DNA from: an uncultured Bacilli bacterium
Lineage (GTDB): Bacteria > Bacillota_I > Bacilli_A > RFN20 > CAG-826
Assembly: GCA_944358985.1 (NCBI GenBank)
Contig: CALVSI010000011.1
Span: 1 to 34,033 of the forward strand
Length of the DNA stretch: 34,033 nt
Reading direction: 5' to 3'
The position numbers and the translations under genes are program-made. This document shows, in pieces, positions 6,035 to 15,874 of the stretch. Within the stretch, counting starts at the first letter, position 1. Each line of letters starts with the position of its first letter. The notes under the pieces were generated by a model that saw only the letters and a list, made by a program, of their open reading frames with translations, did no database searches and was not told the DNA's origin.

Positions 6035-7042
6035 ATGAAGTATTCAAAAGTATTTAACTCATGTGGATTGGTTATAAACATAGCAACGCTAATTTTAAGT
6101 GTATTTGGTGTTACATTTATTTATTTAGATTTAGGTATGGCAAGTTTAACATACTTCACTTTCTATGCTGGTTTAATTGCTATTGTTTATTCGATTGTTA
6201 GCATTGTTTATAATGGATTAAAGTTTCGTTACCCAAGATATAAAATACCTCCAGAATATGCATCGTTTAAACTTATGTGTGTGACAACACTAATGGTTTC
6301 ATTTTTTGTTCCGCTCGCATTTGCTAAATTGATAGATTCATATTTTTATATTATTCGAGTTGTTGTTGCACCTTTGATGCTTTTTAATTTTATATTTTTT
6401 GACTTTGATCAAAAATTATCCTTTAAACAAATGTTTTATGCTCTTATCCCTGTTGTAACCTATGGTTTTATTATTTCTTTATTAATAATTTTTAATGTCG
6501 TTCAACCACCATATACATTTTTAAATGTTGTAGCGAACAGTTGGTATATTAACCTTATTTATGGTTTGATTATAATTTTAGGAACAATATTGCTAGGTTA
6601 TTTAATTAATCTTTTAAATCATTGTTTTAGAAGATTATTTATCGGGGAAGAATATGTCGAGACCGGTTATACCACTATTATCAATAAAATTGCATTAGAA
6701 GCAGAAGAAGATGCCAAAAAAGAAGTTAATGATGACAAAAACAGCGATGAAGAAAATCAAAATGTTGATGATTTAAAATCTGAAAATAATGATGAAAATA
6801 ACGATTCTGTTGAAAACAAAAAACCAATCAGTTCTTATCAAAAAAAATATTCCGCTCGCGTATATCATATTTCTCGACAAAAAGTTGTTGGGAAATGGCA
6901 AGTAAAATTAGCAAATAGCAAAAAAACAATTAAATATTTTGATACACAATTAGAAGCTATTAATTATGCAAAAGCACTTGTTAAGACACAAGGTGGTTCA
7001 ATACGCGTTCACTCTTTAACTGGTCAAATGAGAAAATCCTAA
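6035..7042 (+). CDS. Membrane protein with C-terminal DUF2188-like domain
   Basis: A 335-residue two-part protein. Residues 10-200 hold about six transmembrane helices, reminiscent of the Pr6Pr-type family, although I am unsure of that assignment. Residues 215-262 are an acidic Asn/Glu/Asp-rich linker. Residues 268-335 look like a small DUF2188-type domain: RVYHISRQKVVGKWQVK, then FDTQLEAINYAKALVK and a final IRVHSLTGQMR. DUF2188 domains are usually stand-alone small proteins of unknown function. A GGAGA ribosome site precedes the ATG. The gene stands alone and its stop overlaps the convergent glycosyltransferase stop by 4 bases. Function unknown. Confidence 0.8.
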   Translation: MKYSKVFNSCGLVINIATLILSVFGVTFIYLDLGMASLTYFTFYAGLIAIVYSIVSIVYNGLKFRYPRYKIPPEYASFKLMCVTTLMVSFFVPLAFAKLIDSYFYIIRVVVAPLMLFNFIFFDFDQKLSFKQMFYALIPVVTYGFIISLLIIFNVVQPPYTFLNVVANSWYINLIYGLIIILGTILLGYLINLLNHCFRRLFIGEEYVETGYTTIINKIALEAEEDAKKEVNDDKNSDEENQNVDDLKSENNDENNDSVENKKPISSYQKKYSARVYHISRQKVVGKWQVKLANSKKTIKYFDTQLEAINYAKALVKTQGGSIRVHSLTGQMRKS

Positions 7043-7992
7043 TTTTTTGTATAAACATTTTTTAAAAATTCAGCATAGGAATTGTTTTTATTAAACTCTT
7101 TCTTCTTAAATATTTCTTTGAATTCTTTATATGCTACTTTTTTGACAATTTTTCTATCAAGCAAATTATATCTATGTAAGTCATATTTTAATAACAACTT
7201 TCTTCTAAAATAAAATTTATTGAATAACTTAAGAAGTTTTAAATCATTACTTTTTAAAATATCGTTCATAATAAAAGCATTAACGTTAATATAATCTTGA
7301 TATATTTTGATTTTGTTAGTCGCAGAGGTGGTGTTGTTTTTATTGTAGTAATATAACAAATTTTTAATATTTATAACTTTTTTGCATTTTTTTAAATATA
7401 AATACATTAATAAAACATCCTCATATGCAAAATTTGGCAAATCCCTATTTATGTACAAATTATCGCTAACCTCTTTTAATAATTTTCTATCAAACATTTT
7501 TGTAACCATAAAACAACGGAAAAATATATCAAAAAAATTTTCCCTTTGTGCTTGATAATTATTTAAAATCATTTTCTTTCTAAAGAAATATTTTTTAATT
7601 TTATCTTTTTTAACCATGTATGGATAACAATTCACTAAATCAGCATTATATTTTTGCATAGTATCAGACATAATTTTAAGCATATCTTTGTGATAATAGT
7701 CATCGCCATCAAGAAAACATATATAATCGCCCTTTGCTATATTAATACCATCTATCCTTGATAAAAGAGCACTTTTATTATTAACATTTTTATAAAAAAA
7801 GTTTGGATATTTATTTTTATATTCTACTAATATTTTTTCTGTGCTATTCAAACTATTATCATCGCTAATCACAATAATTTCATATTTTTTGTTAATGCTT
7901 TGATTTATAACAGAATCAATGGCTTTCGATAATAAGTTCGACTGATTATGAGTTATAACAACAACACTTATTAAATATTTCATATCATTCAT
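7039..7992 (-). CDS. Family 2 glycosyltransferase
   Basis: A GT-A fold glycosyltransferase (GT2), cytoplasmic, probably transferring a sugar to a cell-surface glycan or lipid. The N-terminus ISVVVITHNQSNLLSKAIDS, then IIVISDDNS, is the nucleotide-binding strand. FLDGDDYYHKDM near residue 97 carries the DxD-type metal site. The C-terminal 100 residues are Lys/Tyr-rich and divergent. In-frame starts exist at 8010, 7992 and 7983. None has a Shine-Dalgarno site; a TATATT hexamer on the minus strand (8003-7998) ends 5 bases before the ATG at 7992, so that start is chosen and the transcript may be leaderless. No other surface-glycan genes are adjacent, so the acceptor is unknown. Confidence 0.88.
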   Translation of the reverse strand: MNDMKYLISVVVITHNQSNLLSKAIDSVINQSINKKYEIIVISDDNSLNSTEKILVEYKNKYPNFFYKNVNNKSALLSRIDGINIAKGDYICFLDGDDYYHKDMLKIMSDTMQKYNADLVNCYPYMVKKDKIKKYFFRKKMILNNYQAQRENFFDIFFRCFMVTKMFDRKLLKEVSDNLYINRDLPNFAYEDVLLMYLYLKKCKKVINIKNLLYYYNKNNTTSATNKIKIYQDYINVNAFIMNDILKSNDLKLLKLFNKFYFRRKLLLKYDLHRYNLLDRKIVKKVAYKEFKEIFKKKEFNKNNSYAEFLKNVYTKN

Positions 7993-8075
7993 TAAAAAAT
8001 ATATTAACATATTTATTTAATTTTGAATTAAAATAAATATTGCTATTGTGTAGAATTATTAGGTAGAAACTTAAA

Positions 8076-9650
8076 ATGAAAAAGAATAAAATTGCCGCTA
8101 TTGGATTGCTATGTATTTGTTTACCATTAACCAGTTGTGGTTATTTATTTAAATTTATTGTCGGTGATGATAGTTCGTCTAGTTCAACCCTGACAAGTAA
8201 TATATTTCAAACATCCATTACTTCAAGCGAGATAAATCCTAATGATTTGCTTGTATATAAAGATGGCAAGCCTTTATCAAGAAATAAAGGTGGTTATGTT
8301 AGTAGTGAATTTAGCAATAGTGAGGTTGCTAATCTAGCTTATGATTATAAAGATTACACAAATAATTCATATTACTATAATATCGATTCAGCTCCTTCAA
8401 CCGGAGAAGTAAATTTGCTTGTTGTTCCCGTTCATTTAGCTAATTATGATTACAATGTTAATGAGGCTACTAGAGAAAAAATATATAATGCTTATTTTGG
8501 CGATTCAACTTCAACAGGATTTGAATCGGTTTCTAGTTATTTTTATAAATCATCATATGGCACTTTAAAATTATCTGGTGTTGTGACACCATGGTATCAT
8601 TCATCTTACACTTATTATATTAATAGTGAGACACAAGTCATGAAACTTGCTGATGATGCCTTGAAATGGTATAAGGAAAACTTTCAAACTGATGCGAAAG
8701 AATTCGATAGTGATTCTAATGGATTTATAGATTGTATTTGTTTAATTTATAATGTTCCATCATCTTATCGTAACAACGACAATTTATGGGCGTACACGTA
8801 TTGGGCAAATAATCAGCCGAATTTAGATAGTCCAAATGTTTCAACTTTTTTTTGGGCCTCAGTTTCTTTTATGGATGAGTCGGTTAATTGTAAAATTGAT
8901 GCACATACATATATTCATGAAATGGGGCATGCTTTTGGTTTAGATGATTATTATAATTATGACGATTATTCTACGGAAAATGTCGCTGGCGGTTTTATTA
9001 TGCAAAGCCATAATGTTGGTGACCATGATCCATATTCAAAAATGGCTCTTGGCTGGGTAAATCCTCTTTTAGTTACTGGGGATAGTACTATTAGATTACA
9101 TTCTTTTGCTGAAACTGGTGAATGTATTGTTTTAAAAACTAACGATTATATGAATTCTCCTTTTGATGAATATTTGGTAATTGAACTTTATACACCTACT
9201 AATTTAAATGAATTTGATAGTAAACATTTACTTTCAATGGGTTATCCAAAAGGTCCAAACCAATCAGGCATACGAATTTGGCATGTCGATTCTCGATTAA
9301 TGGAAATGTCTCGTTTTGATTATAATTTTGCTACTGAAATAAAAACTGGAAGTAGTTATTTATTCGCTAATAGCAACTCAACTGATTCAACTTATGGAAC
9401 TAGTTTTGATGAGTGCAAAGATTATCGTCTTCTTCATTTGCTTGAAGCAGATAATCGATTTGATTTTAAACATGGTGAATATTTTTCAAACGAGGACATG
9501 TGGTATAAAGGAGATAATTTTACACTTTCTAAATATAGTCAATATTTTTCAAATTATCCATTTATGAACAATTGTGAAAATTTTAATTATTCGATAACAA
9601 TAAATGATATAGTCGGCAATGTTGCAACAGTGAAAATTACGAAAGGTTAA
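8076..9650 (+). CDS. Secreted lipoprotein metalloprotease, M6 (immune inhibitor A)-like
   Basis: A 524-residue surface lipoprotein. Residues 1-21 are a lipoprotein signal ending in the lipobox LTSC, with C21 the lipidated residue, followed by a Ser/Thr-rich linker. The zinc protease motif is HEMGHAFGLDD with H281, E282 and H285, as in M6 peptidases. It is preceded by an Asp-rich stretch (DSDSNGFID) that may bind calcium. Downstream are MALGWVNP (near 325) and IRIWHVD (near 405), wording seen in M6-type domains. Substrate is unknown; extracellular protein or mucin is plausible in a gut organism. The ribosome site is weak, and a TAGAAT lies at 8051-8056. The next gene starts 3 bases after its stop, so they form an operon. 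Confidence 0.88.
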   Translation: MKKNKIAAIGLLCICLPLTSCGYLFKFIVGDDSSSSSTLTSNIFQTSITSSEINPNDLLVYKDGKPLSRNKGGYVSSEFSNSEVANLAYDYKDYTNNSYYYNIDSAPSTGEVNLLVVPVHLANYDYNVNEATREKIYNAYFGDSTSTGFESVSSYFYKSSYGTLKLSGVVTPWYHSSYTYYINSETQVMKLADDALKWYKENFQTDAKEFDSDSNGFIDCICLIYNVPSSYRNNDNLWAYTYWANNQPNLDSPNVSTFFWASVSFMDESVNCKIDAHTYIHEMGHAFGLDDYYNYDDYSTENVAGGFIMQSHNVGDHDPYSKMALGWVNPLLVTGDSTIRLHSFAETGECIVLKTNDYMNSPFDEYLVIELYTPTNLNEFDSKHLLSMGYPKGPNQSGIRIWHVDSRLMEMSRFDYNFATEIKTGSSYLFANSNSTDSTYGTSFDECKDYRLLHLLEADNRFDFKHGEYFSNEDMWYKGDNFTLSKYSQYFSNYPFMNNCENFNYSITINDIVGNVATVKITKG

Positions 9651-9653
9651 ATT

Positions 9654-10241
9654 ATGGAAATTGTAAAAGTTAAAGGTCAAAAATGGGATATTTTAGATAA
9701 GCTAAGCGATGATGTTTATAAAGTGCAAAGGAAGAAAAAAATTGGCATTTTAAAAAAATTTGATAGCAAATCGGATGCTTTTTCAAATTTTTTGGAAAAT
9801 TATAAAAGATTAAAAATAGCGTCTGTAAGAATGGGGAAAGTATTTGCAATCGATAAAAAACAAAAAATTGTAATTTTTGAATTTTTAGATGGTGAAATTG
9901 TTTTCGATACATTATTAAAACATGATTTAGATGATTTATATTTTGGCGAAATTTTTGAGCAAGAATGGTTAGCCAGATATGAAAAAATAACATTAAATCT
10001 TTATCCTGATAACTGGATGTTGGTAAACAAAAAATTATACTATTTACCTTTTATTTATTATGATGGAGTCGATGAAGAAAAAACTTTTGAAAAGTATTAT
10101 ATTCGTTTTTGGTTTTTTACAAAAGATTTTATTAAATATGCAAAAGAAAAAGGAATTGATGTTGATACATCAAGATTGAAACAAGAATATGAATTGAATA
10201 AAGAAATGGTTCTTGTTAGTATCAAACATCATATAATTTAA
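9654..10241 (+). CDS. Unknown protein with kinase-like sequence pattern (195 aa)
   Basis: Not recognised as a named family. The order of motifs suggests a small, degenerate protein-kinase-like fold: VYKVQRKKKIGILKKF (21-36, a VAIK-like lysine at K34), a hinge-like IVIFEFLDGE (72-81), and YPDNWMLVNKKLYYLPF (117-133), which resembles a catalytic loop with Asp-Asn followed by a strand where the DFG Asp would sit. That last Asp is absent (LPF). There is no signal peptide or transmembrane helix. It starts 3 bases after the M6 lipoprotein gene with AAAGG upstream, so the two are translationally close, and prs follows 8 bases later. The kinase assignment is an inference of low certainty. Confidence 0.6.
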   Translation: MEIVKVKGQKWDILDKLSDDVYKVQRKKKIGILKKFDSKSDAFSNFLENYKRLKIASVRMGKVFAIDKKQKIVIFEFLDGEIVFDTLLKHDLDDLYFGEIFEQEWLARYEKITLNLYPDNWMLVNKKLYYLPFIYYDGVDEEKTFEKYYIRFWFFTKDFIKYAKEKGIDVDTSRLKQEYELNKEMVLVSIKHHII

Positions 10242-10249
10242 TTATAAAA

Positions 10250-11173
10250 ATGAACAAAATTATATTTAATATCGATGGTCATAAAAAATTAGCAAAATCA
10301 ATTGCTAGTGAATTAGGCATGGAAGTTGGTCAAGTTAAAACAACTTATTTTAGTGATGGTGAATTGATGGTTAAAAGTCTATCTGATGTTAAAGATAAAG
10401 ATGTTTATATTTTGCAATCTACTGATAAACCCGCTGTTGAACACTTATTTAAAATTATTTTATTGGCGGATTCTTGTAAAAACGCTCATGCAAAAAACGT
10501 ACATTTAATTGTTCCTTATTTTGGATTTGCTAGACAAGAAAGAATATCTTGTAAAAACGAACCTAATAGTTGTAAAGTTGTCGCTAATATTTTGTCCAAT
10601 TCAGGAGCGGCAACTATTTCTTGCATAGATTTGCATCATCCTATTATTTACTCTTTTTTTGAAAATATTAGACTTACTGACATAAGACCATATAAATTGT
10701 TTAAAAATTATTATGTTGAATATTTTAAGAAGCAAAACATTTCCTTAAATACTGTTTGTGTTGTTGCTCCAGATCATGGTGCCAATAGACGTGCTCACGA
10801 GCTAAGTGAAAGTTTAGGTCTAACAAATGAAGTTGTTATCTTAACAAAACATCGTCCACGTGCAAACCAAAGTGAAGTGCTAGCAATAGATGGAGATGTC
10901 AAAGATAAAAATTGTATAATTATAGATGACATTATTGATACTGGCAAAACAATATCAAACGCGGCAAAAATGCTATTAGAAAAAGGTGCAAAAAGCGTAT
11001 GTGTAGGTGCTTGTCATGGTGTGTTTTCCGCTAAGGCATATAAATATTTGCACCAAAAATATATTGATGATGTTGTAATTTTAAACACTATTAATAAACA
11101 TTATCCAAAATGGATACATATTCTTGACATTGCTCCGCTTCTAGTGGAAAATATTTTGGCTAATCATATTTAG
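10250..11173 (+). CDS. prs: Ribose-phosphate pyrophosphokinase (PRPP synthetase)
   Basis: Makes PRPP from ribose 5-phosphate and ATP for nucleotide and NAD synthesis. The 307 residues show FSDGE (35-39), the ATP-site YFGFARQER (90-98), SCIDLHH with the metal-site Asp and His (127-130), APDHGANRRAHEL (173-185), the flexible loop beginning KHRPR (200-204), and the PRPP-binding IIIDDIIDTGKT (223-234). The region after DLHH is more divergent than in Bacillus Prs, but all key motifs are present. There is no Shine-Dalgarno site; a TATAAT at 10232-10237 lies 12 bases before the ATG, so the transcript may have a very short leader. Confidence 0.93.
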   Translation: MNKIIFNIDGHKKLAKSIASELGMEVGQVKTTYFSDGELMVKSLSDVKDKDVYILQSTDKPAVEHLFKIILLADSCKNAHAKNVHLIVPYFGFARQERISCKNEPNSCKVVANILSNSGAATISCIDLHHPIIYSFFENIRLTDIRPYKLFKNYYVEYFKKQNISLNTVCVVAPDHGANRRAHELSESLGLTNEVVILTKHRPRANQSEVLAIDGDVKDKNCIIIDDIIDTGKTISNAAKMLLEKGAKSVCVGACHGVFSAKAYKYLHQKYIDDVVILNTINKHYPKWIHILDIAPLLVENILANHI

Positions 11174-11174
11174 C

Positions 11175-11223
11175 AGGCATTAAGTGTTACCTTGCCTAAC
11201 CACTTAAAAAATAAAACAAGGAG
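11175..11223 (+). promoter_or_regulatory. Candidate preQ1 riboswitch before queT
   Basis: The 50-base gap before queT can fold in two exclusive ways. Fold A: AGGCA (11175-11179) with TGCCT (11193-11197), a 5-bp stem with a 13-base loop, then an A-rich tail ending AACAAGGAG, the layout of preQ1-I aptamers. Fold B: TTAAGTG-TTA (11180-11189) with TAA-C-CACTTAA (11197-11207). In B, the loop CCTTG (11190-11194) is complementary to CAAGG (11217-11221), which includes the ribosome site, giving an H-type pseudoknot. Position before a QueT transporter and queuosine genes supports preQ1 sensing. The exact class is uncertain. Confidence 0.65.
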
Positions 11224-12892
<1,669 letters not shown>

Positions 12893-12893
<1 letters not shown>

Positions 12894-13933
12894 TGGATAT
12901 TTCTCTTTTTGATTTTGATTTACCTGAAAAACTTATTGCACAATCTCCAATAGATGAAAGAGATCATTCTAAATTATTAGCGGTAGATGTTAAAAATCAA
13001 AGCTATTCTGATAAACACTTTTTTGATATTGTTGATTATTTAAATAAAGGAGATGTGTTAGTTAGAAATAATACAAAAGTTATTCCAGCGCGATTAATCG
13101 GAAACAAATTAGATACTCATGCTCATGTTGAAGTTTTGCTTTTAAGACAACTAAATAATGATATTTGGGAGTGTTTGTGCGGGAATGCTAAGGTAATAAA
13201 AAAAGATACAATTTGTGAATTTGGAGATGGCTTATTAAAAGCTAAATGTATAGAAGTAAAAGATGAAGGCATTCGTTTAATGCAATTTATTTATGAAGGA
13301 ATATTTTTAGAAATACTAGATAAACTAGGAAAAATGCCATTACCACCTTACATCAAAAAACAGCTTGGTGATAATAACCGCTATCAAACAGTTTACGCAA
13401 AAGTGTTAGGAAGTGCAGCGGCACCTACCGCAGGATTTCATTTTAATGAGCAAATTTTTAAAAAACTCAAGCAAAAAGGCGTTATTATTTTAGATATTAC
13501 ATTACATATTGGCCTTGGAACATTCCGTCCCGTAAAAGTTAAAGACACAAATGATCATCATATGCATGCTGAATTTTATCAAATTGATGAAGAAGTTGCT
13601 AATCAATTAAATTTAGCTAAAAAGGATAATCGACGTATTATTGCAGTGGGGACAACTTCTTTAAGAACATTGGAAGCAAATTACACCAAATATGGTCAAT
13701 TCAAATCAACATATGAATCAACCGATATTTTTATTCAACCCGGATATAAATTCAAAGCGATAGATTGTCTTATAACTAATTTTCACTTGCCAAAATCAAC
13801 ACTTATTATGTTGGTTAGTGCTTTAGCGGGGAGAGAATTTACCTTGCAATGTTATAAGCATGCAATCGAAAACAAATATCGTTTTTTCTCATTTGGAGAT
13901 GCAATGTTTATTTATGATACAAAAAAAGAATAA
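12893..13933 (+). CDS. queA: S-adenosylmethionine:tRNA ribosyltransferase-isomerase
   Basis: Adds the epoxycyclopentane ring from S-adenosylmethionine to preQ1 in tRNA, giving epoxyqueuosine. The 346-residue protein has the typical start FDFDLPEKLIAQSPIDERDHSKLL, of which the central LPEKLIAQ-P-ERD is diagnostic, plus VRNNTKVIPARL, the SAAAPTAGFHF block and the C-terminal NFHLPKSTLIMLVSALAG. It is full length. GGGG precedes the start, which overlaps the tgt stop. The queH start lies inside its last codons. Confidence 0.97.
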
Positions 13934-14543
13934 TTATCATACTCAAATGCTAGATATCATTGATAATTTAGATAGAAAAGATCATAAGTTACTTTTGCAT
14001 GCTTGCTGTGGACCATGTTTTACTATTCCTTATGAATATCTTAAAAACAATTTTAAAGTGGACATATATTTTAACAACTCAAATATATATCCCTATGATG
14101 AATACAAAAGAAGATTAGAAGAACTTAAACGTTATACAAAAGAAATTAACGCGGATGCTGAAATAATAATTAAAGATTATGATAATGAAAATTACATGAA
14201 AGAGTTAATGCCTTTAAAAGAAGAAAAAGAAGGAAGCAATCGATGTTTTTTGTGTTACAAAAAAAGATTAGAAGATGCTTTTGAATATGCCTATAAACAT
14301 GGATATGAATACGTAACAAGCGTCATGTCTATTTCTCGTTATAAAAACTCAAATAAGATTAATGAAATAGGCTTTGAATTAGAAAAGAAATATAAAGATG
14401 TTAAATGGTTATGTTCGGATTTTAAAAAAGATAATGGATATGAAAAATCTATCGCAATTATTAAAGAACATCAAATGTATTTTCAACATTACTGCGGATG
14501 TCAAATTTCTTATCAAAATTACCTAAAAAAACAACAAAAGTAA
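13914..14543 (+). CDS. queH: Epoxyqueuosine reductase QueH
   Basis: Reduces epoxyqueuosine to queuosine in tRNA, the final step; QueH is the non-homologous alternative to QueG. The predicted 209 residues contain the Cys motif HACCGPC (C31, C32, C35), a second pair in RCFLCYKKRL, and a C-terminal YCGCQIS, all expected for its iron-sulfur and redox centres. The start at 13914 gives MIQKKNNYHTQM, like other QueH N-termini, and overlaps queA by 20 bases. Other in-frame ATGs at 13860, 13899 and 13947 exist. No strong ribosome site is visible, so translation probably depends on queA coupling. It ends the queuosine cluster. Confidence 0.93.
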   Translation: MIQKKNNYHTQMLDIIDNLDRKDHKLLLHACCGPCFTIPYEYLKNNFKVDIYFNNSNIYPYDEYKRRLEELKRYTKEINADAEIIIKDYDNENYMKELMPLKEEKEGSNRCFLCYKKRLEDAFEYAYKHGYEYVTSVMSISRYKNSNKINEIGFELEKKYKDVKWLCSDFKKDNGYEKSIAIIKEHQMYFQHYCGCQISYQNYLKKQQK

Positions 14544-14651
14544 CTGATTTTGAACAAAAATTTAATATATTTTTCATAAATAATGATGCAATTTATAGCA
14601 AGCAATTTGCACCTGTTATTTTTATACATTTTATAAATTATAAAATAAGTG

Positions 14652-14680
14652 TTGACACTTTACATAAATATAGGTATATT
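14652..14680 (+). promoter_or_regulatory. Main promoter of the ribosomal superoperon
   Basis: Perfect TTGACA (14652-14657), a 17-base spacer and TATATT (14675-14680). Expected start is near 14687. The 108 bases upstream, back to queH, are AT-rich with no clear terminator. Confidence 0.9.
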
Positions 14681-14686
14681 TAAAAC

Positions 14687-14790
14687 GTTGACTGCGCGTA
14701 GATATGCGAGGTTGCCGATACGCCTACAGGCGTTGTCATGAAGGGGCTATCGGGGAATTTGCATGGAGCAATAGTCTAGCCTGGAAAATT
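14687..14790 (+). promoter_or_regulatory. Structured leader of the S10 operon, candidate autoregulatory RNA
   Basis: A GC-rich island in AT-rich surroundings. A closing stem GACTGC (14690-14695) with GC (14768-14769) and AGTC (14773-14776), with AAT bulged, can hold two inner arms. One is CGCGT-AGAT-ATGCG (14695-14708). The other is CCGATA/TATCGG (14715-14720, 14748-14753) enclosing CGCC-TACA-GGCG (14721-14732). Structured leaders before rpsJ in Bacillota are known to sense ribosomal proteins; which protein acts here is not shown. Confidence 0.55.
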
Positions 14791-14808
14791 ATTAAAGGAG
14801 GAAACATC

Positions 14809-15120
14809 ATGGCAAAAACGACAAAAATTCGGGTTCGTCTAAAGTCTTATGATTACGCTAATTTAGATGCAAGCGCAATGAGAATAGTCGAAGCCGCAAA
14901 AAACACAGGTGCTAAAGTTGTTGGACCTGTTCCGCTTCCAACCGAGAAGCAAGTGTTCACAATTTTAAGAGCGGTGCACAGGTACAAGGACGCTCGTGAA
15001 CAATTCGAAATTCGTACACACAAAAGAATCATCGATATCACAAATCCTAAAAAGGAAACTATTGATGCCTTAAGAAATCTTGACTTACCAAGCGGTGTTG
15101 ATATCGATATCAAATTATAA
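14809..15120 (+). CDS. rpsJ: 30S ribosomal protein S10
   Basis: 103 residues, standard length for S10, a 30S head protein that also works with NusB in antitermination. [18 protein letters not shown] at the start and [17 protein letters not shown] are diagnostic. The ATG at 14809 is fixed by AAAGGAGG ending 7 bases upstream; the open frame extends back to 14704, but that part is the structured leader. First gene of the superoperon, 14 bases before rplC. Confidence 0.98.
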   Translation: MAKTTKIRVRLKSYDYANLDASAMRIVEAAKNTGAKVVGPVPLPTEKQVFTILRAVHRYKDAREQFEIRTHKRIIDITNPKKETIDALRNLDLPSGVDIDIKL

Positions 15121-15134
15121 GAGGAGGTAAGACG

Positions 15135-15851
15135 ATGAAATCTATATTAGGTCGTAAAATGGGTATGACTCAAGTCTTCGCTGAAGATGGAACAATGTAT
15201 GCCGTTACAGTCGTTGAAGTCTTACCAAATGTTGTAACACAAGTTAAGACAAAAGAAAAAGATGGTTATGACGCTCTTCAAATCGGCTACGAAGATAAAA
15301 AAGAAAGTCGAGCAAACAAATGTGAAAAAGGTATTGATTTAAAAGCTGGTACAACTTGCAAATATCATCACGCTGAATTAAAAGGCGATGAAATGATGAA
15401 TTACAAAGTTGGCGATGCGATTACTTGTGAAATATTCAAAACCGGTGAAATGGTTGATGTTGTTGGAACAAGTAAAGGTCATGGTTATGCTGGTACTGTG
15501 AAAAGATGGCACCATCACATTGGTCCAAAAGGACACGGTTCAGGTTATCATAGAGGTCAAGGATCATTTGCTAATAATGGCCGTTGCAATAACCGTGTTA
15601 TTCCTGGCAAAAAGATGTCTGGTCACATGGGTAATCAATCCGTGACAGTATTAAATCTTGTTATCGTAGAAAGCAATGCTGAAAAAGGTTATATGTTAAT
15701 AAAAGGTGCCTTACCAGGACCTAAAAAATCATTAGTGTTAGTACGTACTCCAGTCAAAACAATCAAAAAAGCAACCGCTGTCAAACCAATAATTGACAGA
15801 AGCGAGAAAGCAGCTGAAGTTAGCGCTACTAGCGAAAGTACAAATGAATAA
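15135..15851 (+). CDS. rplC: 50S ribosomal protein L3
   Basis: 238 residues; a core subunit protein near the peptidyl-transferase centre. ILGRKMGMTQVF at the start and GKKMSGHMGNQSVTVLNL (about 157-174) are diagnostic. Bacillus L3 has about 209 residues, so this one carries a C-terminal extension of about 30 residues, Lys/Glu/Ser/Thr-rich (RSEKAAEVSATSESTNE), of unknown role. AGAGGAGG precedes the ATG. Confidence 0.98.
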   Translation: MKSILGRKMGMTQVFAEDGTMYAVTVVEVLPNVVTQVKTKEKDGYDALQIGYEDKKESRANKCEKGIDLKAGTTCKYHHAELKGDEMMNYKVGDAITCEIFKTGEMVDVVGTSKGHGYAGTVKRWHHHIGPKGHGSGYHRGQGSFANNGRCNNRVIPGKKMSGHMGNQSVTVLNLVIVESNAEKGYMLIKGALPGPKKSLVLVRTPVKTIKKATAVKPIIDRSEKAAEVSATSESTNE

Positions 15852-15874
15852 TTTGGACGGAAAGGAGAAAAAAT

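Noticed and set aside
14498-14683. Small open frame after queH
   Set aside because: Overlaps the queH end, has no ribosome site and AT-driven composition, and runs into the ribosomal promoter.
14704-14808. N-terminally extended S10 starting at 14704
   Set aside because: The extra 35 residues match no S10, lack a ribosome site and fall in the structured leader; AAAGGAGG fixes the start at 14809.
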